This document shows, one piece after another, positions 43,099-52,514 of a DNA stretch of 64,000 nucleotides. The first letter of the stretch is position 1. Every line of letters starts with the position of its first letter. A program made the position numbers and the translations under genes. The DNA is taken from contig JAHDCC010000001.1 in the NCBI GenBank assembly GCA_020630065.1, positions 47,566 to 111,565 on the forward strand, given 5' to 3'. This stretch comes from Acidimicrobiales bacterium (GTDB lineage Bacteria; Actinomycetota; Acidimicrobiia; Acidimicrobiales; SZUA-35). A model generated the notes under the pieces. It saw only the letters and a list, made by a program, of their open reading frames with translations, did not search any database and had not been told where the DNA came from.

Positions 43099-44826
43099 AT
43101 GGGTGAGGAAACCGAAATAGTAGGTCGAATACTAGGAACCGAAGACGCGACACCGCTGCTGTTTTGGGTAGCAATCGCTCCAGGCCAACATCTTCAACTA
43201 GACGACGTGATCGCGGTCGACCGGATTATGCCAACCGGCGAGACGATCACCGCCTATGGCGTAGTAGGCCAGGTTCGTGCCCGCCATGAAGGCGCCAAAT
43301 TTCAGAGCGACGTTTTCATGATCGCCGATGGGCGGCTTCCAGCCGAAGTTTCAGAAGCCGCCGAGATTCAGCTAACAAGAGTCGTCCCAGAAACGTTCGT
43401 CCCGCCGTTACCCGGAGAACCGGTGCGTAAAGCGACCGACTCAGAGCGGGATGTCGCCCTCGATTTTGCTGACGTTGAACGTCGACTACCTGCTGGGTTG
43501 AGTAGGGAAAACGAGCCGATCTATCTTGATCTTGATTTTGTCGACGGAACCAAAGGTGCCCACGTCAACATCAGCGGCATCTCGGGTGTTGCCACAAAAA
43601 CTAGCTACGCGACCTTCTTGTTGTATTCGATCTTCAACAGCGGCGTCCTCGGCGCGTCGGCCACCAACACCAAAGGGCTTATCTTCAACGTCAAAGGCGA
43701 AGACCTTCTCTTTCTCGACCATGACAACACCTCGCTCACCCCAGACCAGCGGGCCCGCTACGGGTTCTTGGACCTCGAACCGCACCCGTTCACCAGCGTC
43801 GGCATCATGGCGCCGCCACGGCCCGGCGACCCGAACGCAACGCCCCAAACCGGGGCCCGCCAAGTAGGAGTCGAACCGTACTTCTGGACCATCGCAGAGT
43901 TTTGCGAACAAGGCTTACTGCCGTTTCTCTTCGCCGACGCCGAAGACGAGCGCCAGCAATACACCATCGTCGTGCGTTCAGTTACCGAACAACTACGACG
44001 GTGTGCACGCACTGGTGACACCTCTGACGGGGCCGTTTCGATCAACGGGGTACGAGTCAGAACCTTCGAGAAACTAGTTGAAGTCATCGAAGACATTTTG
44101 ATCCCAGAAGACCCAGACGACTATGTTGATGCGAAATGGTCTGGACGGGCAGTCGGCGGCGGAACCATCAACGCCTTTGTGCGAAGACTGTCAGGCTCGA
44201 CCAAATACATGTCGCAGCTCATACGCGCTGACGTCAATAACGCAACCCGCTACCAGCTTGATTTAGACAAAAACCAGTTGACGGTAGTCGATATTCATCA
44301 GCTTCATGACCGAGCGAAACGGTTTGTTGTCGGTGTTGTTCTGCAGCAGGCGTTCGCAGCGAAAGAGGCCTCGGGTGTCGCAGACCCACTCCAGTTCATC
44401 GTGCTTGACGAATTAAACAAATACGCACCACGGGACTCATCCAGCCCAATCAAAGAAATACTCTTGGACGTGGCGGAACGAGGCCGCAGCCTGGGAATCA
44501 TCCTCATAGGCGCTCAGCAAACGGCAAGTGAGGTCGAACGACGGATCGTCGCAAACAGCGCCGTACGGGTAGTAGGCCGACTCGATAGCGCGGAGGCGGG
44601 CCGAGAACAATACGGCTTTCTGCCCGGCCTTCAACGCCAACGGGCGACTATTCTGAAACCCGGTTCGATGTATCTGGCACAGCCACGGCTTCCGGTTCCC
44701 TTGCTGGTCGAATTTCCATTCCCAGCGTGGGCAACAAGGTCTTCGGAAGCCAATCTGGCCGGGACAATCGATCACAAATCACTTGGCACCAAAGATATGT
44801 CCGATCCGTTTGACGAGGTCCAATGA
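43099..44826 (+). CDS. HerA-like DNA translocase/helicase (DUF87)
   Basis: A 575-aa ATPase. An N-terminal HAS-barrel (about 5-95) is followed by an FtsK/HerA-type core with Walker B FIVLDELN (433-440), LLDVAERGRSLGIILIGAQQ (455-474) and a C-terminal IVANSAVRVVGRLDSAEA block. The P-loop is atypical: NISGISGVATKTS (residues 158-169) has T166 where the consensus glycine precedes the lysine. HerA forms a hexamer that drives DNA through the NurA nuclease. It overlaps sbcD by ATGA and heads a four-gene operon ending in a NurA-like gene, which supports the call. It follows ruvB by 38 bp. Confidence 0.75.
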   Translation: MGEETEIVGRILGTEDATPLLFWVAIAPGQHLQLDDVIAVDRIMPTGETITAYGVVGQVRARHEGAKFQSDVFMIADGRLPAEVSEAAEIQLTRVVPETFVPPLPGEPVRKATDSERDVALDFADVERRLPAGLSRENEPIYLDLDFVDGTKGAHVNISGISGVATKTSYATFLLYSIFNSGVLGASATNTKGLIFNVKGEDLLFLDHDNTSLTPDQRARYGFLDLEPHPFTSVGIMAPPRPGDPNATPQTGARQVGVEPYFWTIAEFCEQGLLPFLFADAEDERQQYTIVVRSVTEQLRRCARTGDTSDGAVSINGVRVRTFEKLVEVIEDILIPEDPDDYVDAKWSGRAVGGGTINAFVRRLSGSTKYMSQLIRADVNNATRYQLDLDKNQLTVVDIHQLHDRAKRFVVGVVLQQAFAAKEASGVADPLQFIVLDELNKYAPRDSSSPIKEILLDVAERGRSLGIILIGAQQTASEVERRIVANSAVRVVGRLDSAEAGREQYGFLPGLQRQRATILKPGSMYLAQPRLPVPLLVEFPFPAWATRSSEANLAGTIDHKSLGTKDMSDPFDEVQ

Positions 44827-46013
44827 AGCTGCTTCACACCAGCGATTGGCACGTTGGAAAAACCATTCGAGGTCGATCACGTGCGGAGGAACACAAAACC
44901 GTTCTGGCCGAAATGGCCGACATCGCTGACAACGAAAACGTTGACGTAATCATTGTTGCCGGCGACCTGTTTGAAACCGCAACGCCGACCGCCGAATCAG
45001 AACAGATCGTCTACAAAGCTTTGCTCGATTTTGCCAACACCGGCGCTCAAGTTGTTGTGATCGCCGGTAATCACGACAATGCTCGACGTCTAGAAGCGGT
45101 AACCCCAGTCTTTCACGCCGTCGGGTCGATCCACGTCGTCACGAAGGCAACCCGGCCGTCAGAAGGTGGAACCATAACAATTGAGACTTCCACCGGAGAA
45201 ACAGCTAAGGTCGCTATGCTTCCGTTTGTCTCCAAGCGAGGCATCGTCAAGGCAGCCGAACTGTGGGACAACGAAGCGTTCGAAAACTCCCAAAAATACA
45301 CTGACCGGGTCACAAAAATGATGGCGCTGCTAGCCAACGAGTTCGACCCGAAGACCATTAATATCTTGGTCGCTCATACTTTTGTTCACGGACAGGCACT
45401 AGGTGGTGGTGAACGCCAAGCACATTTCGTTGAAGAGTACGCAGTCACCTCACAATCAATCCCAACTACCGCCAACTATGTGGCGCTCGGTCACGTGCAC
45501 AAAGCGCAGAAAGTGTCAGCCGGGTCGGTCACCCACTATTGCGGATCGCCTCTTCAACTCGACTTCGGAGACGGTGAAACCGACAAACAAGTAAACCTAG
45601 TCGAGCTACGGGTAGGCGCACCAGGAGCAGTCACACCTCGAATACTTACATCGGGTAGACGACTCCAAACCCTCCGTGGTTCATTGGCCGAGCTGCAGGC
45701 CCAAGCTCAGTCTATTTCAGACGACACCTGGCTCAGAGTTTTTATAGACCAACCAAACCATGCCGGTCTAGCTGACCAGGTCCGACAACTCTTCGGCGAC
45801 CGCCTAGTCGAAGTCAAAGTAACGAGTGTAAACCCGACAGTCTCTACAAAACAGCCTCGTCGGATTGGTCGATCGGCGCGGGAACTATTCGCAGAATACC
45901 TTTCGGAACGTAATATCGACGACGACCGTCTACTCGACGCGTTCAATGACCTGGTAGAGGCTGAACTTGACGCAACACAACACGTAACCCCAGGTGGGGA
46001 CGTCTCAACATGA
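44823..46013 (+). CDS. sbcD: SbcD/Mre11-family DNA exonuclease subunit
   Basis: Mn-dependent nuclease for hairpins and blocked DNA ends, 396 aa. The metal-binding series is complete: MKLLHTSDWHVGK (D8, H10), IIVAGDLFE, IAGNHDN, LVAHTF and LGHVH. The C-terminal part is a capping domain with a Rad50-binding tail. It overlaps both neighbours by ATGA, so it is translated with the HerA-like and SbcC proteins. Confidence 0.93.
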   Translation: MKLLHTSDWHVGKTIRGRSRAEEHKTVLAEMADIADNENVDVIIVAGDLFETATPTAESEQIVYKALLDFANTGAQVVVIAGNHDNARRLEAVTPVFHAVGSIHVVTKATRPSEGGTITIETSTGETAKVAMLPFVSKRGIVKAAELWDNEAFENSQKYTDRVTKMMALLANEFDPKTINILVAHTFVHGQALGGGERQAHFVEEYAVTSQSIPTTANYVALGHVHKAQKVSAGSVTHYCGSPLQLDFGDGETDKQVNLVELRVGAPGAVTPRILTSGRRLQTLRGSLAELQAQAQSISDDTWLRVFIDQPNHAGLADQVRQLFGDRLVEVKVTSVNPTVSTKQPRRIGRSARELFAEYLSERNIDDDRLLDAFNDLVEAELDATQHVTPGGDVST

Positions 46014-48901
46014 GACCGGTGCGACTGGCCATGGAAGGATTCGGAGGGTTTCGTTCCGCCACAACCGTCGACTTCGACGATCTTGAACTTGTCGCGCTCG
46101 TAGGGAAAACCGGCTCTGGTAAGTCGACGATTATCGACGCTATTACGTTTGCTCTCTACGGGATGGTTTCTCGCTACGACGACGGTCGAAAAGTTCACCC
46201 CGTCATCAACTCGCTCGCGACGGAAGCCAAAGTCCAGTTTGTATTCGAATCGGGTGGAGTCGAATACAACGCCACACGCGTCATTCGTCGGACCAAAACC
46301 GGAGCCTCGACCAAAGAAGCCCGCTTTCAAAACCAGCAAACCGTGCTGGCCGAAGGAGCGAAAGAAGTGACGGCTGCGGCCGAAGGAGTTTTAGGTCTCG
46401 ACTTCGCCCAATTCACCAAAGTCGTCGTGTTACCTCAAGGAAGATTTTCTGCGTTTCTTCGAGACTCGGCCAAAGACAGACGGGTGATGTTGGCCGAAAC
46501 GCTAGGTGTCAGCCGATACGACGCTATTGGACGGACCGCTCGAGAAATCGCCAAAAATGCTTCGATCAAAGCCGACGAAAAACGAGCCACTCTCCAACGG
46601 TTTGAATCACAGACAGGCGACGTCAAAGCGCTCGAACAAGACTTGGATGCACTTCGGAAGATCTCAGTCTTGGTTGAGCAGCGAACAGCGCAAGTTCGAA
46701 CACTAACCAACGCCAGCGCCGAGTTGAAAACCTCACAGGCCCAGACAGAAGTCGCTATCAAGAAATTGCAGGCGATAGAGATACCGGCAACGGTTTCAGA
46801 TCTAGACGACAAGATTTCGGCCGCTCGACAAGCATTAGAACGATCATCCCGTCTGGTTGAACAGCACGACAACGAACGAGAACGAGCTATTGCCGCCTTC
46901 GAAGCCGGACCAGACGTTGAACGAAGCCAACAACTCCTAGATGACTTCGACGCACAAGCCGGCTTTGCGAACCAACTCGGCGACGTCGAAGTCGAACTAA
47001 GTCAAGCAGCCAAAAAAGTTGACGAAGCGGAAAAATCTCTCCTCGGGTATAGCGAGAAAATACAAGTAGTAGAACAGGAACTAGCTGACGCCGAGACACA
47101 AGAATCTGAATGTCGAAATGATTTGGCCGATGGCCCTAATCTCGATGGAATCAACCTCACCCGTTCCAAAAGACATGAGCTAACCCAACTACAGTCCAAA
47201 GTTGTTGAGCAACAAACAACTATCGAAGCTACACAAACCCAACTACTCGAGGCCCAAAACGCGTTCGAGCTAGAACAAGCAGCCGTCGAGCTAGCGGAAC
47301 AAAACCATCAACGAGTTGTTGACTCTGAGCAGGGGGCTGCGCTTCGTCACAGCCTCGTTATAGGCGAGCCATGCCCGGTTTGTGAGACAAACGTAGAACG
47401 GCTACCGACGAGTGATCTATCCGGCAATGTCGCTGCTACCGACGAACAGCGGATCCAGGCCCAACGGCAAGCGGTCAAACGAAAGTCCGAAGTTGACAAG
47501 CTCCAACAACTCGGCGTCGAACAGCTTGCTACGAAGCAGGCCACAGACCATCGAATCGAGGAACTGAACGCCGAGTTAGCTGAAGCCCCGACTGAAACTG
47601 ACATCAAAAACCTCGAACAACAGGTCGCTCAGTTAGAACAAGCTATGCGTCAAGCCTCAAAACGTCGAGCAGACCTAACTCAGACGGTCCGTGAACTGCG
47701 TTCAGAAGAGTCGTACAAACACGCTGAGCGGCAATCAAAACGTGCGGCGGTGACTCTCCAAAAACTTGAGAAGAAACAAGCTGCACTTTCCGGCCAGTTA
47801 AGCGTCGTCGAATCTCGACTAGCTACCGCACCCAACCGTGACGAACTCCAGGTCGCCATCGCTGAAGCCTTAGAGTTAAAACAAAACGTCGAGCAGAGCC
47901 GCCAACGTTATAACGACACGACCGAGACACATACGAGACAGATCGAATCGCTAGACCTGTTACTCAACGAGGCGACCTCACGGCGAAGTGAATTAACGGC
48001 TGCTCGAGACAGCGTCAGCGAACTTAGGCCACCTTCTCCTACCAACGATTCGCTACTTAACGACTGGCGGATTCTAGCCTCCTGGGCTACGGAGCAGCTG
48101 GCTATTCAGAAGAGTCATGTTCAAAGCCTGGAAGGCGAAATCGCTGCCAATGAAACCGCAGTACAGCAGCAGATTGGCGCCATCGGCGACATCATCGACG
48201 ATTCAGAAACCGCCACAGCCGGTATAGATCTTAGAGCTGATATTTCGAGCCTTGACCCTCAAGAAGCTGCCACACAAGTCGAACGGACCGTGGCAGCCGC
48301 TATGGCCTCTATCAGCGGACAGCACAAACTGCTCTCAGCGCAGAGCCACCAGATAAGCCAGATCCAAGATGAACTTGCTGCAGTTGAACAAATACAACAA
48401 GTTCACGAGCTGCTAGGTGAACAGCTAAAAGCCAGCAATTTCCAAGATTGGATCTTGAGCGAAATAGTGACGGCGCTGGCGGATCGAGCTAGTGAACGTC
48501 TCTTTGAACTATCGGCTGGACAGTTCTCATTGGTGGCGAGCGAACTGAATTTCGAAGTCATTGACCATACCAACGGCGATAGCCGCCGTGACGCCAGAAC
48601 TCTGTCTGGAGGCGAAACCTTTCTAGCTTCTTTGGCGCTCGCGCTTGCACTCGCTGATGGTATTGTCGAGATGTCCGCCAATATCACGAACCCGCTTGAG
48701 TCGCTGTTTCTGGATGAGGGCTTTGGCACACTAGATGACGACTATCTTGACATCGTGGCAAGTGCGGTAGAGGAACTCGGCGCCCATGGCCGGACTGTGG
48801 TTGTGATCACCCACATCGATGAGTTAGCCGACCGTCTTCCAACCCGGTTCGAGCTAACAAAGATACAGGGCGACTCTTCGATCAAACGGGTCGATGTATG
48901 A
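46010..48901 (+). CDS. sbcC: SbcC/Rad50-family SMC-like ATPase
   Basis: A 963-aa partner of SbcD. Walker A VGKTGSGKST is at residues 31-40. Two long coiled coils enclose the zinc-hook GEPCPVCETN (cysteines near 455 and 458). The C-terminal signature LSGGETFLASLALALALAD and Walker B SLFLDEGFGTLD complete the ATPase head. The Q-loop PQGRFSAFLRD region is present. It overlaps sbcD and the NurA-like gene by 4 nt each. Confidence 0.94.
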   Translation: MRPVRLAMEGFGGFRSATTVDFDDLELVALVGKTGSGKSTIIDAITFALYGMVSRYDDGRKVHPVINSLATEAKVQFVFESGGVEYNATRVIRRTKTGASTKEARFQNQQTVLAEGAKEVTAAAEGVLGLDFAQFTKVVVLPQGRFSAFLRDSAKDRRVMLAETLGVSRYDAIGRTAREIAKNASIKADEKRATLQRFESQTGDVKALEQDLDALRKISVLVEQRTAQVRTLTNASAELKTSQAQTEVAIKKLQAIEIPATVSDLDDKISAARQALERSSRLVEQHDNERERAIAAFEAGPDVERSQQLLDDFDAQAGFANQLGDVEVELSQAAKKVDEAEKSLLGYSEKIQVVEQELADAETQESECRNDLADGPNLDGINLTRSKRHELTQLQSKVVEQQTTIEATQTQLLEAQNAFELEQAAVELAEQNHQRVVDSEQGAALRHSLVIGEPCPVCETNVERLPTSDLSGNVAATDEQRIQAQRQAVKRKSEVDKLQQLGVEQLATKQATDHRIEELNAELAEAPTETDIKNLEQQVAQLEQAMRQASKRRADLTQTVRELRSEESYKHAERQSKRAAVTLQKLEKKQAALSGQLSVVESRLATAPNRDELQVAIAEALELKQNVEQSRQRYNDTTETHTRQIESLDLLLNEATSRRSELTAARDSVSELRPPSPTNDSLLNDWRILASWATEQLAIQKSHVQSLEGEIAANETAVQQQIGAIGDIIDDSETATAGIDLRADISSLDPQEAATQVERTVAAAMASISGQHKLLSAQSHQISQIQDELAAVEQIQQVHELLGEQLKASNFQDWILSEIVTALADRASERLFELSAGQFSLVASELNFEVIDHTNGDSRRDARTLSGGETFLASLALALALADGIVEMSANITNPLESLFLDEGFGTLDDDYLDIVASAVEELGAHGRTVVVITHIDELADRLPTRFELTKIQGDSSIKRVDV

Positions 48902-49839
48902 GGTTCGCCGTCGAGGCCTGGTCGCCTGAGTACGGAGTGTCCGGCGACGAGTCCCAGCTCGATGAACACGCGGAGCCGGTCGACCTTGACGTAGAGGTAG
49001 CGGCGAAAAGCTGGGAACCGATTCGGGCCTCCACGCTAGACACCATAGAACGAGTTGTGTTTGTGGATGGTGTTCGCAGAATCGACGCCCGAATCTGGGT
49101 TGACGACGGCGGGCAATCTCGACAAGGCGTCTGTGCGAGCGTCGCCGCCGGCGCAGTCGTCTGCACACCACAGAAAGCCACAGTCACAGAAGTTGCCGTA
49201 TTTAGAGGGTTCTTCACCCAACCTCTCGAAAAGGCGGAGAACATCCAGACCAAACACGGCGACTATGTCTATGTGCCGTGTGCGTCGGACCGTCCAGAAG
49301 ATATCTATCTGGGCATTCACGACCAGATGACGAGTTTGGAAACTTCACTCCAGGTTGAATCCTCCGAAGCTGACCCGAAAGGGGAGAGTGATGGTGGTGA
49401 CCTGATCGTTTTTGATGGGCCGCTTCGGGGTAGGAACAGTCCGAACAGCGTGGGATACGTAAAAACTCAGCATGTGCAGTATCTCCCGGATTCACATCAG
49501 CCAATTCTGGGTCGATTGTCGGCCGGGGAACGAACACCGCTGTTCCACATAGGTGGACGGTTCGGTCGGTACAGCTGGTATTTGAGGCTTCCGAGTGAGC
49601 AAACTCATCCATTAGCCGGGATCGTTCGCTGTGAAGTGGCTGCCGTCGGCCCACCGAGTGAGGCTATTGCTCTTGCGGTGCGGACGTCTGGTGTTTTGCC
49701 CTGGTATGGGTCTGAACCTCACAAAGATTCACGGGCACCCCAGAATCTGTATCCGATAGCGGGACTCGAGAATCAGCTACGCCACCGACTTGGTGATCCA
49801 CTCGTTCTCGAACGAGCTTTGCGAAACGCTGCTAGTTGA
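48898..49839 (+). CDS. NurA-like 5'-3' nuclease
   Basis: A 313-aa protein with the pattern of NurA (RNase H-like fold). VVFVDGVRR places a first catalytic aspartate at D57, LIVFDGPLRGR a second at D173, and GYVKTQHVQYLP a conserved lysine at K189. The C-terminal NLYPIAGLENQLRHRLGD resembles the YPxPL...H ending. Overall similarity is modest, so the call rests on these motifs plus the operon: it overlaps sbcC by ATGA after a HerA-like ATPase, as in archaeal herA-mre11-rad50-nurA loci. It would resect 5' strands at broken DNA ends. Confidence 0.65.
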   Translation: MRFAVEAWSPEYGVSGDESQLDEHAEPVDLDVEVAAKSWEPIRASTLDTIERVVFVDGVRRIDARIWVDDGGQSRQGVCASVAAGAVVCTPQKATVTEVAVFRGFFTQPLEKAENIQTKHGDYVYVPCASDRPEDIYLGIHDQMTSLETSLQVESSEADPKGESDGGDLIVFDGPLRGRNSPNSVGYVKTQHVQYLPDSHQPILGRLSAGERTPLFHIGGRFGRYSWYLRLPSEQTHPLAGIVRCEVAAVGPPSEAIALAVRTSGVLPWYGSEPHKDSRAPQNLYPIAGLENQLRHRLGDPLVLERALRNAAS

Positions 49840-49903
49840 CGGCCGACTACATATTGTCGGTCGCTAGTTCTTAGTTGGCGTTCTGCTTATTCTGGTCTGT
49901 CGG

Positions 49904-49909
49904 TAGAGT
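49904..49909 (+). promoter_or_regulatory. Candidate -10 box of the 223-aa hypothetical gene, leaderless
   Basis: TAGAGT ends 6 nt before the ATG at 49916. The 76-bp gap after the NurA-like gene holds this box and no Shine-Dalgarno sequence, so the gene appears to form a new transcription unit. Confidence 0.45.
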
Positions 49910-49915
49910 CGCCCA

Positions 49916-50587
49916 ATGCCTACTGAATACTCTGAGTCGATGGGGCCGACCGAGCTTGTTGCATCGGATGGTCGAACAATATCGGTCGAAGCTAATGGTA
50001 CTGAACCAGCTGAAATTCGGGTTAAGGATGGCATAACAGATGTTGTGCTTCCGTACCCTGCGGCAGGTTATGGAGGTCACCAACTCGCTCTTTCAAAAAA
50101 TGAACGGCACCTTGCCGTACACTTTTTCTCGGGGCAAGGCGACAATTGGATCGAGTTGTTCGATTTTCAGCCTCTCCGCCACGTTAAACGTGTCGAAGTT
50201 GAACAGGGTGTTTGTTCGTGGCCCACATTCTCAGATGACGGACGACTTCTGGCCATAGCCTGCACAGTCAACGCCTCACTAGAGGCGGAATCGTATGGAA
50301 CCAACGATGGGGACGTCGTCGACAACGCGGTGACGATTCCTTGGACCACACTCCAAATTTTTGACATCGAATTGGATAGTGCCTTCACAAGCGAAGTCGA
50401 GGTCCTGATAGCCAAAGGAGAGCCAATAGAACGGGAAGAAGACTTCTACGTTGGCAGCTACTTGGGAGTTTCTGCTGACGGAGTCGAAGTTCATATGGCC
50501 TGGGGACCGTCGGTGACGGTTCCGTTTCCGCAGGCTGACGTAGTTGTTGACGGTCCTGTCCCAGCAGGCGGCGTCGAACTAGGTTGA
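49916..50587 (+). CDS. Hypothetical protein, possible beta-propeller blades
   Basis: A 223-aa protein I do not recognise. Repeated strand-rich segments (GGHQLALSKNERHLAVHFFSGQG, WPTFSDDGRLLAIACTVNAS, YLGVSADGVEVHMAWGPS) resemble WD40/propeller blades, and the phrase SDDGRLLAIA is typical of them. There is no signal peptide or membrane helix. Its 3' end overlaps a small convergent ORF by 9 bp. It starts an accessory stretch between the HerA operon and queA. Confidence 0.6.
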   Translation: MPTEYSESMGPTELVASDGRTISVEANGTEPAEIRVKDGITDVVLPYPAAGYGGHQLALSKNERHLAVHFFSGQGDNWIELFDFQPLRHVKRVEVEQGVCSWPTFSDDGRLLAIACTVNASLEAESYGTNDGDVVDNAVTIPWTTLQIFDIELDSAFTSEVEVLIAKGEPIEREEDFYVGSYLGVSADGVEVHMAWGPSVTVPFPQADVVVDGPVPAGGVELG

Positions 50588-50782
50588 GATCCGGATGAGG
50601 GAAATAGCTGGTACTTCTAGTAGCAGATGTGTACGAGAAGTTGGTTTGGTACCAGTCACTGGGTCGAATCCAAGGTGTGGATCAGAGTGGCGTTCCGCTC
50701 CGGCCGCTTCAGCCATAGCGGCGGACTCGGGTTGCTCACGACCTAACAGAACTTGAGTTGGCACTGATTGGTGATTGATCAT
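50579..50782 (-). CDS. Possible small protein coupled to the 142-aa membrane protein
   Basis: A 67-aa ORF whose ATG overlaps the stop of the upstream minus-strand gene as ATGA, the arrangement used by real operons in this window. The product (rich in Ala, Glu, Pro and Thr) matches nothing I know and no membrane helix is seen. No other gene occupies most of this interval, so it is not a simple shadow; still, it may be chance. Confidence 0.35.
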   Translation of the reverse strand: MINHQSVPTQVLLGREQPESAAMAEAAGAERHSDPHLGFDPVTGTKPTSRTHLLLEVPAISLIRIST

Positions 50783-51207
50783 AGGTCTTCGGGTTGGATC
50801 TGTCTTGCTTCGTGTTGAATGACTACTCTTATTCCCGAGTGCTGGGATGGCAGAGAAATGGGTGGACTTGTCCCTGGTATTCTGACGTCGGTGGTACCAC
50901 CTCCAGTGCGGATCACGATCTCAATCCGTTGATTGTTGTTTGTGTTCAACTCATCGAGAACTGTCTGGAGTACAGAACGTAGCTCGGTATTTGCTGGCAG
51001 TGCTTGCCAGGTTTCTTGCACCGATCGATGGATGTCGAGCTGCTCAGCTTGTTCTCGCTCGGCGTGTTTCTGGTATAGCCGATCTCGGTTGCGTTGAATC
51101 TTGTCTTGTTGCTCCTCTTTGTTGGGAGTCGTGGTGTTACCGAGCATCACAGCGACCACACCTACGACGACGACAAAGGTGAGGACGAGAAACAGTTGTG
51201 CTGTCAT
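50779..51207 (-). CDS. Membrane-anchored hypothetical protein with coiled-coil stalk
   Basis: A 142-aa protein with an N-terminal signal-anchor helix (about residues 4-23), a charged coiled-coil stretch (about 28-65, KEEQQDKIQRNRDRLYQKHAEREQ) and a soluble C-terminal domain. The ATG at 51207 has GGAG 6 nt upstream; a TTG 12 nt earlier is in frame but lies in the ribosome-binding region. Function unknown. It is divergent from the XRE-family gene with a gap of 314 bp. Confidence 0.6.
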   Translation of the reverse strand: MTAQLFLVLTFVVVVGVVAVMLGNTTTPNKEEQQDKIQRNRDRLYQKHAEREQAEQLDIHRSVQETWQALPANTELRSVLQTVLDELNTNNNQRIEIVIRTGGGTTDVRIPGTSPPISLPSQHSGIRVVIQHEARQIQPEDL

Positions 51208-51521
51208 TTTGTTCTCCAATCTTGGGTTTGGAGAGCCGAAAGTAGGTTATTTTTGACGGCTCGTGGTTCATGCAGGACATGGGACCCGCTGTGGCGCTTT
51301 CGCGGCGTTGAGAGACACAGCCTCGCGAGTCGGAAAATGTTGGTAGGACGACTTTTCGGATTTAGACAGTGGAACTCGCTGCATGGATCAGTTTGCAAGT
51401 TCCTTGTGTTTGTTTTCACAATGTTAGTAAAGTTTCAAATGTATTACAAGAGTGTGGGGCTGAGTTTTGATGTATGTGGGTGTCGTTGGACGTAGCTTCT
51501 ACCATTTGGTAAGGTCTTGTA
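51208..51521. other. Divergent gap before the XRE-family gene
   Basis: This 314-bp gap is visibly AT-richer near its right end. It contains the ribosome-binding site of the minus-strand gene at its left edge and the XRE promoter and small palindrome at its right edge. I see no RNA gene or repeat in the middle. Confidence 0.5.
51486..51515 (+). promoter_or_regulatory. Promoter and small palindrome before the XRE-family gene
   Basis: TTGGAC (51486-51491) and TAAGGT (51510-51515) are spaced by 18 bp, and the -10 ends 6 nt before the ATG, suggesting a leaderless mRNA. The palindrome TACCATTTGGTA (51500-51511) lies in the spacer and overlaps the -10, a plausible autorepressor site. Confidence 0.45.
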
Positions 51522-52412
51522 ATGGAAGATCCGTTGGTTGAGCTGGGCCGCCAACTCGAAGCGGCCCGGAAGAGTAAAGGCTGGTCAGCCCGGATGGCAG
51601 CTGAACGCGCCCGGATAAGCCCGGTTTATCTCCGCACACTCGAAAACGGCAAGAACCCTAATACCGGGAAGCCATCTCAACCCACACCAGAAATCTTGGT
51701 TCGAGTTGCTACGGCCCTCAATCTGGACCCAGAAAGTCTTCTTACCCTTGCTGGTCATGATGCTAAAGGCGTGCTCAACGATGAATCGCTGCCTGCTGTT
51801 AATGATGTACGGGCGGCGCTTGATCGAATGTCCTCAATGGCTAACAGAGTCGGCGATCTTCATCCGTTTATACGTGATCGAGCGGTGTCGGAGGTCGAAC
51901 GATTTGCCGCCGACTTTCGACGACTCGCTAATGGCAGTTTCAGATGTCTACCTGAAGAAGAACCGCAATTAACACGTACAGCCCTCAAAGGTTCAACTAA
52001 GAGCATCAAGGCGGTCAGTTTCGGCGATGAGGAATGGTGGTTAGGCGATCGAGGCTCTATCTATCTTGATTACCATGATCGCTTACCTGCGACGGTAAAA
52101 GTGCAGCGGATCTTTCTAGTTCAGGAAGAGTGGTGGGAACGGCTGAAACCGGTTTTTCGTCGGCATGAGGACGCTGGAGTCGAATGGAGAGTGTTGGCTC
52201 CACGTGAGGTAGCCCCGCAGTATCAGAAGGACTTCGTGGTCTACGACGATCGACTGCTTCGCTCAGTTCCTCTAGGGCCAGTTTCTTCTGCAGAGTTCAA
52301 GCCGGCTATTTTTACTCAGGATCGGCTTGAAATCGAGCAAGCGGTCGAAGAATTCGAGTATCTACAAACCGTTGTTGACTCGTACTACATCGATCGGGAC
52401 AGATTGTTGTGA
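51522..52412 (+). CDS. XRE-family HTH regulator with unknown C-terminal domain
   Basis: A 296-aa protein. The N-terminal helix-turn-helix covers about residues 8-75 (LGRQLEAARKSKGWSARMAAERARISPVYLRTLENGK) and a linker runs to about 130. The C-terminal half (about 165-296, with EEWWLGDRGSIYLDYHDRLP and QRIFLVQEEWWERLKPVFRRHEDAGVEWRVLAP) looks like a folded sensor or enzyme-like domain that I cannot name. It is probably autoregulated through the palindrome over its promoter. Neighbours are all unrecognised accessory genes. Confidence 0.75.
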   Translation: MEDPLVELGRQLEAARKSKGWSARMAAERARISPVYLRTLENGKNPNTGKPSQPTPEILVRVATALNLDPESLLTLAGHDAKGVLNDESLPAVNDVRAALDRMSSMANRVGDLHPFIRDRAVSEVERFAADFRRLANGSFRCLPEEEPQLTRTALKGSTKSIKAVSFGDEEWWLGDRGSIYLDYHDRLPATVKVQRIFLVQEEWWERLKPVFRRHEDAGVEWRVLAPREVAPQYQKDFVVYDDRLLRSVPLGPVSSAEFKPAIFTQDRLEIEQAVEEFEYLQTVVDSYYIDRDRLL

Positions 52413-52514
52413 ACTAGCTAGGACTAGGCCCATGCTAGGCTCGACGCCTAAGTCGTCGAGGGTTATATTCCGTTGCAATCGATGTGAGGCTGTGTCGGGC
52501 TGCCACAGAAAGAT

